Shown: in pieces, positions 51,588-61,292 of the stretch
How positions within the stretch are numbered: position 1 is the first letter of the stretch
Layout: each line of letters starts with the position of its first letter
NCBI RefSeq assembly: GCF_008801815.1
Contig: NZ_VZOX01000004.1
From: Edwardsiella anguillarum
GTDB lineage: Bacteria; Pseudomonadota; Gammaproteobacteria; Enterobacterales; Enterobacteriaceae
Length of the DNA stretch: 64,000 nucleotides
Reading direction: 5' to 3' (one strand)
Position numbers and translations under genes: made by a program
Notes under the pieces: model-generated
What the model saw: the letters and a program-made list of their open reading frames with translations, nothing else
The model's database searches: none
Told to the model about the DNA's origin: nothing

Positions 51588-52124
51588 ATGCGTGATAGTC
51601 GCCCACAATCCCTGGATACCCTGCTGGATGACAACGCCGCCGTTGACGGCATCCTCAAAAACGTTCAGCAACGCGCAGTGGCATTACTCCGACTCGATCG
51701 GGCAGTACAAGCCCTGCTGCCGGCGCCGCTGAAACCGTTTTGCCGCGTCGCCAACTTTCGTCAGGGCATTCTGGTGCTGGAAGTCGCCAACGCCAGTTGG
51801 CTGATGCGCCTGCGCTATGAGCAGAGCAGTCTACTTTCCGCACTCAGGGGAGAGATTTTACCATCATTGTCGTCGATCGACATCAGGATTAATCCCGCCC
51901 TGATGTGTCAGAGTGGGAAAAATGCGCAGTCGTTCGCACAGGAAAGGCAGAAGAGTGCGCAGGAGGAGGCGGTAATGCGCACGCTGAGCGTAGAAAGCGC
52001 ACAGCAGCTGCGCTGGCTAGCCGGTCAAAGCCCGGAGGGATTGCGTAAAAAACTAGAGCGACTGGCTGCGCTGGCCGGAGAGAGTACCGACACAGCCAGT
52101 CGTGATAAGAAGCGCCGCTCCTGA
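51588..52124 (+). CDS. DUF721/DciA-like protein
   Basis: A 178-residue basic protein with the DUF721 (DciA) N-terminal fold: SLDTLL, then a basic segment and the FRQGILVLEVANASWLMRLRYEQSSLLSALR core near residues 57-87. A Gln/Ala-rich tail follows. DciA loads the replicative helicase in many bacteria that lack DnaC; enterics normally use DnaC, so the role here is open. It is divergent from secM (45 bases between starts) and convergent with lpxC (9 bases between stops). GGAG lies 8 bases before the ATG at 51588. Confidence 0.85.
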   Translation: MRDSRPQSLDTLLDDNAAVDGILKNVQQRAVALLRLDRAVQALLPAPLKPFCRVANFRQGILVLEVANASWLMRLRYEQSSLLSALRGEILPSLSSIDIRINPALMCQSGKNAQSFAQERQKSAQEEAVMRTLSVESAQQLRWLAGQSPEGLRKKLERLAALAGESTDTASRDKKRRS

Positions 52125-52133
52125 GCCCGTTGG

Positions 52134-53051
52134 TTAGGCCAGAACGGTTGACGGTGCGCGGAACGCCAGCGGCATCTCCTCACCGTCTTCAAAGGTCACC
52201 AGCTCCCACGCTTCCTGCTTCGCCAACACGGTCTGCAGCAGACGGTTGTTCAACGCATGGCCGGACTTGAACGCAGTAAAGGCGCCGATGATATTGTGCC
52301 CGCACATGAACAGGTCACCGATAGCATCCAGCATCTTGTGGCGCACAAACTCATCCTCAAAGCGCAGGCCGTCTTCGTTCAGCACGCGGTAGTCATCCAC
52401 GACAATGGCGCAGTCAAAGCTGCCGCCCAGGCACAGGCCACGGGACTGCAGATACTCAATGTCGCGCATGAAGCCAAAGGTACGCGCACGGCTAATCTGA
52501 CGCACAAACGCATCGGCAGAGAAGTCCAGGCTATAGCGCTGCGTACTCGCGTCGATGGCCGGGTGGTTGAAGTCGATGGTGAAGTCCAGGCTAAAGCCGT
52601 TATACGGCGCCAGCTCGGCCCACTTGTCACCGTCCTCGACCCGCACGGCCTCTTTGAGGCGCAGGAATTTCTTGGCGCAGTTCAGTTCGTCGATTCCGGC
52701 ATCCAGCAGCAGGAAGACAAACGGCGCGGCGCTGCCGTCCATGATCGGAATTTCAGCCGCGTCGACCTCGATAACCAGGTTATCGATCCCTAACCCCGCC
52801 AGAGCGGCGTTCAGGTGCTCTACGGTAGAAATACGCACATCATGCTCATTAACCAGGCACGTACAGAGCATGGTGTCACGCACCGATTTGGCATCAGCCG
52901 GGAAATCGACCGGAGGATTCAAGTCAGTGCGACGATAGATGATCCCGGTGTTTGCCGCAGCCGGGCGCATGGTCAGCGTGACTTTCTTGCCGGTATGCAG
53001 CCCGACACCCGTCGCCTGAACGATACGTTTTATGGTCCGTTGTTTGATCAT
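52134..53051 (-). CDS. lpxC: UDP-3-O-acyl-N-acetylglucosamine deacetylase
   Basis: Zinc deacetylase for the first committed step of lipid A synthesis. The 305 residues equal E. coli LpxC. Zinc ligands lie in STVEHLNAAL (His79) and RHKMLDAIGD (His238, Asp242). The C-terminal LAFRAPSTVLA, which in E. coli carries the FtsH degradation signal, is conserved. It follows ftsZ after 106 bases with an AT-rich stretch (53093-53115) that probably contains its own promoter. Confidence 0.98.
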   Translation of the reverse strand: MIKQRTIKRIVQATGVGLHTGKKVTLTMRPAAANTGIIYRRTDLNPPVDFPADAKSVRDTMLCTCLVNEHDVRISTVEHLNAALAGLGIDNLVIEVDAAEIPIMDGSAAPFVFLLLDAGIDELNCAKKFLRLKEAVRVEDGDKWAELAPYNGFSLDFTIDFNHPAIDASTQRYSLDFSADAFVRQISRARTFGFMRDIEYLQSRGLCLGGSFDCAIVVDDYRVLNEDGLRFEDEFVRHKMLDAIGDLFMCGHNIIGAFTAFKSGHALNNRLLQTVLAKQEAWELVTFEDGEEMPLAFRAPSTVLA

Positions 53052-53157
53052 CGTGTTATCTCGCAGTGTTTATCCGTCCTAACCACCTCTAAATGATAAT
53101 TACTATACATTAAAGGCGGCAAGACAGTTTAGCACAAAGAGCGGAGATCCCCAATAC

Positions 53158-54318
53158 TCAGTCGGCCTGCTTACGCAGGAAAGCCGGAATATCCAGGTAG
53201 TCGTCAGACTCTTTCCCGCTCGGCACGCTCTGATCGTTAACCACTTTGGCCGCGGCCGGCTTGCTCTCCTGCGGCAGCGGCGACAGGCCGTGCTGCTGGT
53301 AGCGCTGGTCGATCACCGGCTGCTGCCCCTGCTTATTGGACACCAGGGTGATCTCCGGACGCTTGTCCATGCCAATACCAGTGGCCACGACGGTTACGCG
53401 CAGCTCATCGTTCATATCCGGGTCGAGAGAGGTACCGATAACCACCGTCGCGTTGTCAGAGGCGAAGGCGCGAATAGTGTTACCGACGGTCTCAAACTCG
53501 TCTAGGCGCAGGTCAAAGCCCGCGGTGATGTTAACCAGTACGCCGCGGGCACCGGACAGATCAATGTCCTCCAGCAGCGGAGAAGAGATCGCCATCTCTG
53601 CCGCCTCTTCCGCACGGTCTTCCCCGCTGGCCATACCGGAACCCATCATGGCGTAGCCCATTTCAGACATCACGGTACGTACGTCGGCAAAGTCGACGTT
53701 CATCAGGCCCGGACGGGTGATCAGTTCGGCAATACCCTGTACCGCCCCCTTCAGCACGTCGTTGGCCGCGCCGAAGGCATCCAGCAGGGAGATGCCGCGT
53801 CCCAGCACCTTAAGCAGCTTATCGTTGGGGATGGTGATCAGCGAATCGACGTGCTTGGACAGCTCGGCGATACCCTGCTCGGCAAACGCCATACGACGCT
53901 TACCTTCAAAGTTAAACGGCTTGGTGACCACGGCAACGGTCAGGATGCCCAGCTCTTTTGCCACTTCCGCCACGACCGGCGCAGCGCCGGTGCCGGTGCC
54001 GCCGCCCATGCCGGCTGCGATGAAGACCATATCGGCCCCATCCAGCGCAGAGCGCAGCGCTTCACGATCTTCTTCCGCCGCGTTGCGTCCGACCTCCGGA
54101 TTGGCGCCAGCGCCCAGCCCTTTAGTAATGCCGCTGCCGATCTGGATGGTCTGGCCAACGGCCGTCTTACGCAGGGCCTGTGCGTCGGTATTCACCGCAA
54201 AAAACTCAACGCCTTCAATGCGTTCACGCACCATGTGCTCAACGGCGTTGCCGCCGCCGCCGCCGACGCCGATGACCTTAATCACCGCGTCATTGGTTAA
54301 TTCCATTGGTTCAAACAT
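53158..54318 (-). CDS. ftsZ: Cell division GTPase FtsZ
   Basis: Tubulin-like GTPase that forms the Z ring. The 386 residues (E. coli 383) contain the GTP signature GGGTGTGAAPV near residue 104, the T7 loop NVDFADVRTVM near residue 207, and the conserved C-terminal tail DYLDIPAFLRKQAD that binds FtsA, ZipA and ZapD. I choose the ATG at 54318 (MFEPMELTNDAVIKVIGVGG). It follows ftsA by 69 bases. Confidence 0.99.
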   Translation of the reverse strand: MFEPMELTNDAVIKVIGVGGGGGNAVEHMVRERIEGVEFFAVNTDAQALRKTAVGQTIQIGSGITKGLGAGANPEVGRNAAEEDREALRSALDGADMVFIAAGMGGGTGTGAAPVVAEVAKELGILTVAVVTKPFNFEGKRRMAFAEQGIAELSKHVDSLITIPNDKLLKVLGRGISLLDAFGAANDVLKGAVQGIAELITRPGLMNVDFADVRTVMSEMGYAMMGSGMASGEDRAEEAAEMAISSPLLEDIDLSGARGVLVNITAGFDLRLDEFETVGNTIRAFASDNATVVIGTSLDPDMNDELRVTVVATGIGMDKRPEITLVSNKQGQQPVIDQRYQQHGLSPLPQESKPAAAKVVNDQSVPSGKESDDYLDIPAFLRKQAD

Positions 54319-54387
54319 AGTTTCTCTCCGTCTTGTGCCTGTCGCTACGGAATCATTAACGCGTAGAATGATCCCTTTTTTCAAACA

Positions 54388-55644
54388 TTAAAACTCTTTT
54401 CTCAGCCAGCCATTGATTTTCTTAAACCAATTGCCAACTGAGGCACGTTTTTCGACTTCGGCCTCACCGCTCAGGTGTGACTCTTTGCCGTAATGCAACA
54501 GCCCAACCGCCGTGGAATAGTACGGCGCCTGAGCATAATCCGTCAGACCAGTGATGTTCAGCGGCTGCCCGATGCGTACCTGGGTATGGAACACACGCTG
54601 GGCGCAGGCGGCAAGCCCCTCGATCTGCGCCGCACCGCCGGTCAGAACAATGCCTGCCGCCAGATGGTGCTTCACTCCCTGCTGACGCAGCTGCTCCTGC
54701 AGCTGCAGCAGCTCATCGTTGACCAGGTTCAGCAGCTCGGCATAGCGTGGCTCGATCACCTCAGCCAGCGTTTGACGCTGCAAGCTGCGCGGCGGGCGTC
54801 CCCCCACGCTTGGAACCTCGACGCTTTCATCTTTGCTGACCAGCGAGCCCAGCGCGCATCCGTAGCGCACTTTAATCGCTTCGGCATCCGTCGGCGGCGT
54901 GCCGAAGGCGTAGGCGATATCACTGGTCACCACGTTACCCGCGTAGGGGATAACTTTGGTATGGCGCAGCGCACCGCCGGTATAGACCGCCATGTCCATG
55001 GTGCCGCCGCCGATATCCACCACGCAAACGCCCAGCTCACGTTCATCTTCCGTCAGCACCGCATAGCTGGAGGCCAGACCGGCAAAAATCAGCTGATCCA
55101 CCTTCAGACCACAGCGCTCCACCGCCTTCACAATATTCTTCGCCATATCATTATGGCAGGTGATCAGGTGAACCTTGGCCTGCATCCGCACGCCGGACAG
55201 TCCCACCGGGTTTTTAATCCCTTCCTGATAATCAATGGCATATTCTTGAGGAATCACATGTAAAACCCGGTGCTCATCGCGAACGCGCACTGATTTTGCG
55301 GTATGCACCACATTTTCCACGTCTTCCTGGGTCACTTCTTCCTCCGAGATCGGCACCATCCCGATCTCGTTCTGGCAGCTGATATGCTTGCCGGACAGCG
55401 CCAGATACACGGACGATATCTGACAGTCCGCCATCAGCTCCGCCTGATCGATGGCCCGCTGCACGCATTTCACCACCGACTCCAAATCGTTAACGCCACC
55501 CTTGTCCATGCCGCGCGACGGGCAGCTGCCCACGCCGATAATATTGACCATGCCATCGGGCAGAACCTCCCCTACCAGCGCAGCGACTTTTGCCGTACCG
55601 ATCTCCAGCCCAACTACCAGTTTTCTGTCCGTCGACTTGATCAT
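54388..55644 (-). CDS. ftsA: Cell division protein FtsA
   Basis: Actin-like protein that tethers FtsZ to the membrane. The 418 residues include the N-terminal VGLEIGTAKVAALVGE, the 1C (SHS2) domain, phosphate-binding VVDIGGGTMDMAVY, and the C-terminal amphipathic helix (GNWFKKINGWLRKEF). E. coli FtsA is 420 residues. Overlaps the ftsQ stop by 4 bases. Confidence 0.98.
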   Translation of the reverse strand: MIKSTDRKLVVGLEIGTAKVAALVGEVLPDGMVNIIGVGSCPSRGMDKGGVNDLESVVKCVQRAIDQAELMADCQISSVYLALSGKHISCQNEIGMVPISEEEVTQEDVENVVHTAKSVRVRDEHRVLHVIPQEYAIDYQEGIKNPVGLSGVRMQAKVHLITCHNDMAKNIVKAVERCGLKVDQLIFAGLASSYAVLTEDERELGVCVVDIGGGTMDMAVYTGGALRHTKVIPYAGNVVTSDIAYAFGTPPTDAEAIKVRYGCALGSLVSKDESVEVPSVGGRPPRSLQRQTLAEVIEPRYAELLNLVNDELLQLQEQLRQQGVKHHLAAGIVLTGGAAQIEGLAACAQRVFHTQVRIGQPLNITGLTDYAQAPYYSTAVGLLHYGKESHLSGEAEVEKRASVGNWFKKINGWLRKEF

Positions 55645-56504
55645 TGTTGTTTAGCCTGTGCCTGATTCTGTTGCTGATTCTGTTGCTGATTCGCGCCGGC
55701 CGGCGGCGTATCGATGTACGCCGGCGCCCAGCCTACCGCAGCGCCACTGTCATAACGCAGATCCACATAACTGACACGCTGATGCGTGGCCTGGGCCTGC
55801 TGCTGCAGCGCAGGATAGAGTTCGTCAAAGCGGGCCAGCCGCCCGGCGACATCTTCGCGCCCCAGCTCCAGACGGATATCGTTATCCAGCCCCAGCTGCC
55901 ATGAGTGACGGGCACTCATTGAGACCATCTTCAGCGTAAAGTTATCCTTCGCCAGCGTCTTGCTCATCGCGCGATAACCTTCCAGAACATCCATTTCACT
56001 GCCCTCCGGCCCGTACAGCAGCGGCAATGGCTGTTTGCCGGTTCTGTCGGCCGGAACGCTGAACGATTTGCCGTCGCTGTCCACCAAACGCAAATCGTTC
56101 CAGCGCGCCACCGGGACATACTCCACTACGTGGATCTTCAGCTCATTCGGCCACTGCTTGCGCACGCTGGCCTGCTTAATCCACGGCAAACGCTCTATCT
56201 GCTGCTGGATCACATCCACATTCTGAGTCATAAACGTCCCCGGCGGACCCAGCGCCAGGATCGCCTGGCGAATATCGTCGTTGCGCGTAAAGTGGCGTTC
56301 CCCGGTCACAACCAGCTTGGACATCGGCATCCGGCTGGCGTCCTTCATCCAGTTGACGACCATCCAGCCACCCCAGCCGATACCGGCCAGCACCAACAGC
56401 AGAAACAACATCCCTGCCAGACGCATCCCGTTGCTGCGCCGCAGACGGATGCGGCTACGGGGTGAACCGCTCGGTTCCCGCGAGTTCAGGGCTGCCTGAG
56501 ACAT
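55641..56504 (-). CDS. ftsQ: Cell division protein FtsQ
   Basis: Bitopic divisome protein that holds FtsB-FtsL. The 287 residues show a basic cytoplasmic tail, one membrane segment (about 28-48), a POTRA domain starting at KLVVTGERHFTRNDDI, and the beta domain. The C-terminus is Gln-rich and encoded in part by a 12-bp tandem repeat; it is longer than the end of E. coli FtsQ (276 residues). It lies between ddlB and ftsA. Confidence 0.97.
   Translation of the reverse strand: MSQAALNSREPSGSPRSRIRLRRSNGMRLAGMLFLLLVLAGIGWGGWMVVNWMKDASRMPMSKLVVTGERHFTRNDDIRQAILALGPPGTFMTQNVDVIQQQIERLPWIKQASVRKQWPNELKIHVVEYVPVARWNDLRLVDSDGKSFSVPADRTGKQPLPLLYGPEGSEMDVLEGYRAMSKTLAKDNFTLKMVSMSARHSWQLGLDNDIRLELGREDVAGRLARFDELYPALQQQAQATHQRVSYVDLRYDSGAAVGWAPAYIDTPPAGANQQQNQQQNQAQAKQQ
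55662..55692. repeat. 12-bp tandem repeat at the 3' end of ftsQ
   Basis: CTGATTCTGTTG occurs at 55662-55673 and 55674-55685, followed by a partial copy to 55692. On the minus strand it encodes Gln/Asn-rich residues at the FtsQ C-terminus. In-frame, so copy changes would alter tail length only. Confidence 0.85.
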
Positions 56505-56505
56505 A

Positions 56506-57426
56506 TCAATCCGCTAACTCCAAAATCCGCACCACCAGCTGCGAAAAACTCATCCCAGCCTGACGGGCGGCCATCGGAACCAGGCTGTGGCTGGTCATGC
56601 CCGGCGCCGTGTTAACCTCCAGCAGGCAAAACTCCCCGCAGGCATCCTGCATCACATCCACCCGTCCCCAGCCGCTGCATCCCAGCGCCTTATAGGCGCG
56701 GCGTACCAGCGCCGCCAGCGCCTGCTCCTGCTCATCGCTCAATCCGCTGGGACAAAAGTACTCGGTCTTATCCGATAAGTACTTGGCCTCATAATCATAG
56801 AACGCGCCGGCAGCCTGGATACGGATCGACGGTAAAATTTCATCGCCGATAAAGGCCACGGTGTATTCTGGACCGGCGAGCCATTTTTCGATCAGGATCT
56901 CGTCATCATGGCGCAGCGCCTCGACCAGCGCCGGATCGAACTCGCACGGCTCGCTGACCTTGCTCATACCGACGCTGGATCCCTCGCGGCTGGGCTTCAC
57001 AATCAGCGGCAGGCCGAGATCGTTAATCTCGCGCAGCGTATCCATGGTCAGCCCCTCGTCAAACTGCTCGCGACTGATGGCAACGTAGGGTGCCACCGGC
57101 AGCCCGGCGGCCTGCCACACCTGCTTGGAGCGCAGCTTATCCATGGTCAGCGCCGATGCCATCACACCGCTGCCGGTATAGGGCAGCTGCAGAAACTCCA
57201 GCACCCCTTGCAGGGTGCCATCTTCACCGCCGCGGCCGTGCAGGGCGATAAATACCCGCTCAAAGCCGGCTTCCCGTAATTGTGTTGCAGGAAACTGCAT
57301 TGTATCAACCGGATAAGCATCGATACCGGCCTCTTTCAGACCTTTCAGCACCGCCTGCCCCGACAGCAGGGAGACGTCGCGCTCGGCAGAGGTGCCGCCC
57401 AGCAATACCGCTACTTTTTCTGCCAT
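56506..57426 (-). CDS. ddlB: D-alanine-D-alanine ligase B
   Basis: ATP-grasp ligase that makes the D-Ala-D-Ala added to UDP-MurNAc-tripeptide by MurF. The 306 residues equal E. coli DdlB. Visible are LLGGTSAERDVSLLSG, HGRGGEDG, VKPSREGSSVGM, and the metal site LLEVNTAPGMTSHSL. It lies between murC and ftsQ with tight spacing. Confidence 0.98.
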   Translation of the reverse strand: MAEKVAVLLGGTSAERDVSLLSGQAVLKGLKEAGIDAYPVDTMQFPATQLREAGFERVFIALHGRGGEDGTLQGVLEFLQLPYTGSGVMASALTMDKLRSKQVWQAAGLPVAPYVAISREQFDEGLTMDTLREINDLGLPLIVKPSREGSSVGMSKVSEPCEFDPALVEALRHDDEILIEKWLAGPEYTVAFIGDEILPSIRIQAAGAFYDYEAKYLSDKTEYFCPSGLSDEQEQALAALVRRAYKALGCSGWGRVDVMQDACGEFCLLEVNTAPGMTSHSLVPMAARQAGMSFSQLVVRILELAD

Positions 57427-57432
57427 CGTCGT

Positions 57433-58908
57433 TTACTCCGTTACCGCGGACGGCTGCAGGCGGCACTCCGCCAGCACCCGCGCCACCCGGCCAATATTAC
57501 CGGCGCCCTGGGTCAGAATCAGGTCACCCTCTTGCAGGAACTGCGCCAGCGTCTGCGCCAACGTCGCCGGCTCCGACACCAGCACCGGGTCCAGCTTGCC
57601 GCGCCCGCGAATGGTGCGACACAGCGAGCGGCTATCCGCGCCGGGGATCGGATGCTCGCCGGCAGGATACACATCCAGCATCAGCAGGACATCTACCTGT
57701 GACAATACGTTGGCAAAGTCATCATACAGATCGCGGGTACGGGTAAAGCGGTGCGGCTGGAAAACCATCACCAGGCGGCGATCCGGCCAACCGGCACGGG
57801 CGGCCTTAATGGTGGCATCTACCTCCGTCGGATGATGTCCATAGTCATCCACCAGCATCACCTTGCCCGGCTTATTGTTGACGTGCTGCAGGCTAAACTC
57901 CCCCAGGAAGTCAAAGCGACGCCCGGTGCCCTGAAACCCGCTCAGCGCGCGCAGGATAGCCTCATCGTCGATCCCCTCTTCGCTGGCTACCGCCGCAGCG
58001 GCGGCCGCATTCAGAGCATTGTGGCGACCTGGTGCATTTAGGGTCACCGCCAGGCGTGGACGATCCTGACGACACAGGAAGAAGGTTCCCTGGGCGCCGC
58101 ACTGGCGGTACTCCTCAATGCGGACATCGGCATCCTGGCTAAAGCCATAGGTGGTCACCTGGCGCCCGACGCGCGGCAGCAGCTCGCGGATCACCGGATC
58201 GTCGATGCACAGCACCGCCCGGCCATAAAACGGCAGGTTGTGCAGAAAGTTGATAAAGGTCTGCTTCAGGTTTTCGAAATCGCCGTGATAGGTATCCATA
58301 TGATCGGCTTCGATATTGGTGACGATCGCCACCATCGGCTGCAGATGCAAAAACGAGGCATCGCTCTCATCGGCCTCGGCGATCAGATAGCGACTGGAAC
58401 CCAAGCGGGCGTGTGTGCCGGCCGCTTTCACCAGACCGCCGTTAACAAAGGTCGGGTCCAGCCCGGCCTCGGCATAAATACTGGAGACCATCGCCGTGGT
58501 GGTGGTCTTGCCATGGGTTCCGGCAATGGCGATACCGTGGCGGAAACGCATCAGCTCCGCCAGCATCTCCGCGCGGCGGATCACCGGAATACGCGCCTCG
58601 CGGGCGGCGATAATCTCCGGGTTATCGGCGGCGATCGCGGTCGATACGACCACAACGCTGGCATCGCGTACGTTTTCCGGGCGATGGTTAAAATAGATCT
58701 GCGCGCCCAGCTCGCTCAGTTGCTGGGTCACCGCGTTGGGCGCCAGATCGGAGCCGCTGATCTGATAACCCTCGTTGGCCAGCACCTCTGCAATACCGCC
58801 CATGCCAGCGCCGCCGATGCCGACAAAGTGAATGTGCCGGACACGGCGCATCTCCGGCACCATGGTACGCAGTTTAGCGAGCTGTTGAGTATTCACTGTC
58901 TTGTTCAC
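57433..58908 (-). CDS. murC: UDP-N-acetylmuramate-L-alanine ligase
   Basis: Adds L-Ala to UDP-MurNAc, the first Mur ligase step. The 491 residues equal E. coli MurC. Visible are the N-terminal HFVGIGGAGMGGIAEVL, the P-loop GIAIAGTHGKTTTTAMV, and DDYGHHPTEVDATI in the C-terminal domain. Preceded by murG (48-base gap) and followed by ddlB (6-base gap). Confidence 0.98.
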   Translation of the reverse strand: MNKTVNTQQLAKLRTMVPEMRRVRHIHFVGIGGAGMGGIAEVLANEGYQISGSDLAPNAVTQQLSELGAQIYFNHRPENVRDASVVVVSTAIAADNPEIIAAREARIPVIRRAEMLAELMRFRHGIAIAGTHGKTTTTAMVSSIYAEAGLDPTFVNGGLVKAAGTHARLGSSRYLIAEADESDASFLHLQPMVAIVTNIEADHMDTYHGDFENLKQTFINFLHNLPFYGRAVLCIDDPVIRELLPRVGRQVTTYGFSQDADVRIEEYRQCGAQGTFFLCRQDRPRLAVTLNAPGRHNALNAAAAAAVASEEGIDDEAILRALSGFQGTGRRFDFLGEFSLQHVNNKPGKVMLVDDYGHHPTEVDATIKAARAGWPDRRLVMVFQPHRFTRTRDLYDDFANVLSQVDVLLMLDVYPAGEHPIPGADSRSLCRTIRGRGKLDPVLVSEPATLAQTLAQFLQEGDLILTQGAGNIGRVARVLAECRLQPSAVTE

Positions 58909-58956
58909 TTTAATCCATTTTCACTGTCCGAGTCGGTCTCCCCACCCGGGTTGATA

Positions 58957-60036
58957 TTAACGCGCCACGTCGCAGATCGCCTCGGCGACCCGCTGGGTTG
59001 CATCGGTGATCGCCGCCGCCCGGGCCTTTTCCGCCATCAGTAACAGCGTAGGGCGATCCCAGCCCGCCAGCGTCTCCACCACCGCATCGACGCTAAAATC
59101 GGGCTGTTCAATAATTCTGGCGGCACCGGTACGTGCCAGCGCCGCCGCATTCCAGTACTGCTGACGATCCTTGTGCATAAAGGGCACAAACAGCGCCGGT
59201 AAACCGGCAGCGGCGATCTCGCTGACCGTCAATGCGCCGGATCGGCATACGACGACGTCGGCCCAGGCATAGGCCGCCGCCATATCGTCAATAAACTCGG
59301 TTACCCGATGCTCCTGCAGCCCCAGGCGCTGATACTCCGCCTCGACCGACAGCTGGGCCCCTTTCCCGGTCTGATGCCACAGGGTCACCCGCTCCCCGAG
59401 ACGCGCCGCCACCGCGGGTAGCGTCTGGTTCAGGATCCGGGCGCCCTGGCTGCCGCCGACCACCAGCACCCGAACGGGGCCGGTGCGTCCGGCCATCCGC
59501 TGCGCCGGCGCCGGCAGCGCCAGCACATCCTCACGCACCGGATTTCCCACCACCGGCGCATGGGGAAAGGCACCGGGAAACGCCTGCAGTACCCGTTTAG
59601 CTATCTTGGACAGCCAGCGGTTGGTCAACCCGGCGATCCCGTTCTGCTCGTGCAGCACCACCGGAACGCCGCACAGCCAGGCGGCCAGACCGCCCGGGCC
59701 GGAGACATAGCCCCCCATCCCCAGCACCGCATCGGGACGGTACGCCTTGATAATTCGCCGCGCCTGCAGCACCGCACGCACAATGCGGAACGGTGCGCCG
59801 AGCAGCGCCTTGATCCCTTTGCCGCGCAGGCCCGAAATCTGAATAAAATCGATCTCGATGCCGTGCTGTGGAACCAGCTGCGCCTCCATGCGATCCGCGG
59901 TACCCAACCAGCGGATCTGCCATCCCTGCGCCTGCAGATAGTGCGCCACCGCCAGCCCCGGGAACACGTGTCCTCCGGTACCGCCGGCCATGACCATCAA
60001 CCGTTTGTTTCCTTGATGATTCGCCGCGCCGCTCAT
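58957..60036 (-). CDS. murG: Undecaprenyldiphospho-muramoylpentapeptide beta-N-acetylglucosaminyltransferase
   Basis: Converts lipid I to lipid II at the inner face of the membrane by adding GlcNAc. The 359 residues include the G-loop MAGGTGGHVFPGLAVA, the GMGGYVSGPGGLAAWL loop, VVGGSQGARILN and the donor site SGALTVSEIAAAGLPALFVPF. Overlaps the ftsW stop by 4 bases. Confidence 0.98.
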   Translation of the reverse strand: MSGAANHQGNKRLMVMAGGTGGHVFPGLAVAHYLQAQGWQIRWLGTADRMEAQLVPQHGIEIDFIQISGLRGKGIKALLGAPFRIVRAVLQARRIIKAYRPDAVLGMGGYVSGPGGLAAWLCGVPVVLHEQNGIAGLTNRWLSKIAKRVLQAFPGAFPHAPVVGNPVREDVLALPAPAQRMAGRTGPVRVLVVGGSQGARILNQTLPAVAARLGERVTLWHQTGKGAQLSVEAEYQRLGLQEHRVTEFIDDMAAAYAWADVVVCRSGALTVSEIAAAGLPALFVPFMHKDRQQYWNAAALARTGAARIIEQPDFSVDAVVETLAGWDRPTLLLMAEKARAAAITDATQRVAEAICDVAR

Positions 60037-61292
60037 CGTGACCCCTTAACCACCGCCTGGGCATTCGCCTGGCGGGTTTCATAATCAATGCGCAGCAAAA
60101 ATACCAGCGCCGTAGACATAATAATCAGGCTGGAGCCGCCGTAGCTTATCAGCGGCAGCGTCAGCCCTTTGGTCGGCAGCATGCCGGCCGCCGCGCCGAC
60201 GTTAACCAACGCCTGAAAGCTGAACCAGACGCCGATGGCGCAGGCCAGAAAGCCGGAAAAACGCTGATCGGCCTCCAGTGCGCGCCGTCCGATGGACATC
60301 GCACGAAAAGCGACGAAGAATACCATTAACAGCGTAAGAACCACACCGAAATAGCCCAGCTCCTCGCCGAGGATGGAGAAAATAAAGTCAGTGTGCGCCT
60401 CCGGCAAATACTCCAGCTTCTGAACCGAGTTTCCCAGCCCCTGCCCCCAAAACTCGCCGCGGCCAAAAGCCATCAGCGACTGGGTCAGCTGGTAGCCGCT
60501 GCCGAACGGATCGGCCCACGGATTCCAGAACGACGTTACGCGTCGCATACGGTAGGGCTCGGCGATAATCAGCAGGATCACCGCGAAGATCCCCGAGCCG
60601 ATGATCGCCAGGAACTGCCACAGCTTGGCCCCCGCCAGGAACAGCAGCCCCAGCGTCGTCACAAACAGCACCACCACGGTTCCCAGGTCCGGCTGCGCCA
60701 GCAGCAGCACCGCCAGCACCACCATCACCCCCATCGGCTTACAGAAGCCCCAGAAGTTATTGCGCACCTCATCGACCTTGCGCACCAGATAGCTGGCGAG
60801 ATAGCAAAACAGCGACAGCTTAGAGAACTCCGCCGGCTGAATACGCAGCGGTCCCAGCGCGATCCAGCGCGAGGCGCCGTTAACCGAGCTGCCGACCACC
60901 AGCACCACCAGCAGCATCGCCACCGACAGCAGCAGCATCGCATTGCTCCAGCGCTGCCAAAACTCCATCGGAATGCGCAGGGTCACCATAGCGAGGCCGA
61001 AGGCCAACGTCAGGTAAAGCGCGTCGCGCTTGGCAAACAGAAACGGATCGTCCGCCAGGCGCTGTCCGATTGGCATCGACGCCGACGTCACCATGATAAA
61101 GCCCATCGCCGCGAGCCCAAAGGTCAGCCACAGCAGCGTCCGGTCATACAGCACCACCCCGGCACTGTCGGCTTCGCCAGCGCCCATCACCCAGTCGCGC
61201 AGGCGCAGCATCCCACCCATCAGCGGCAGGGAAAAACGCGGCAGACGCAGATGCGGCAGGCGGGGGCGAGGCAGCGCGAGACGCAAACGCAT
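60033..61292 (-). CDS. ftsW: Lipid II polymerase FtsW (SEDS family)
   Basis: Septal peptidoglycan polymerase working with FtsI. The 419 residues (E. coli 414) form about ten membrane segments. The SEDS pattern is clear: QPDLGTVVVLF, the long periplasmic loop with QSLMAFGRGEFWGQGLGNS, EAHTDFIFSILGEELGYFG and the C-terminal LPLISYGGSSLI. A basic, Pro-rich N-terminal tail is present. Overlaps murG and murD by a few bases. Confidence 0.97.
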   Translation of the reverse strand: MRLRLALPRPRLPHLRLPRFSLPLMGGMLRLRDWVMGAGEADSAGVVLYDRTLLWLTFGLAAMGFIMVTSASMPIGQRLADDPFLFAKRDALYLTLAFGLAMVTLRIPMEFWQRWSNAMLLLSVAMLLVVLVVGSSVNGASRWIALGPLRIQPAEFSKLSLFCYLASYLVRKVDEVRNNFWGFCKPMGVMVVLAVLLLAQPDLGTVVVLFVTTLGLLFLAGAKLWQFLAIIGSGIFAVILLIIAEPYRMRRVTSFWNPWADPFGSGYQLTQSLMAFGRGEFWGQGLGNSVQKLEYLPEAHTDFIFSILGEELGYFGVVLTLLMVFFVAFRAMSIGRRALEADQRFSGFLACAIGVWFSFQALVNVGAAAGMLPTKGLTLPLISYGGSSLIIMSTALVFLLRIDYETRQANAQAVVKGSR

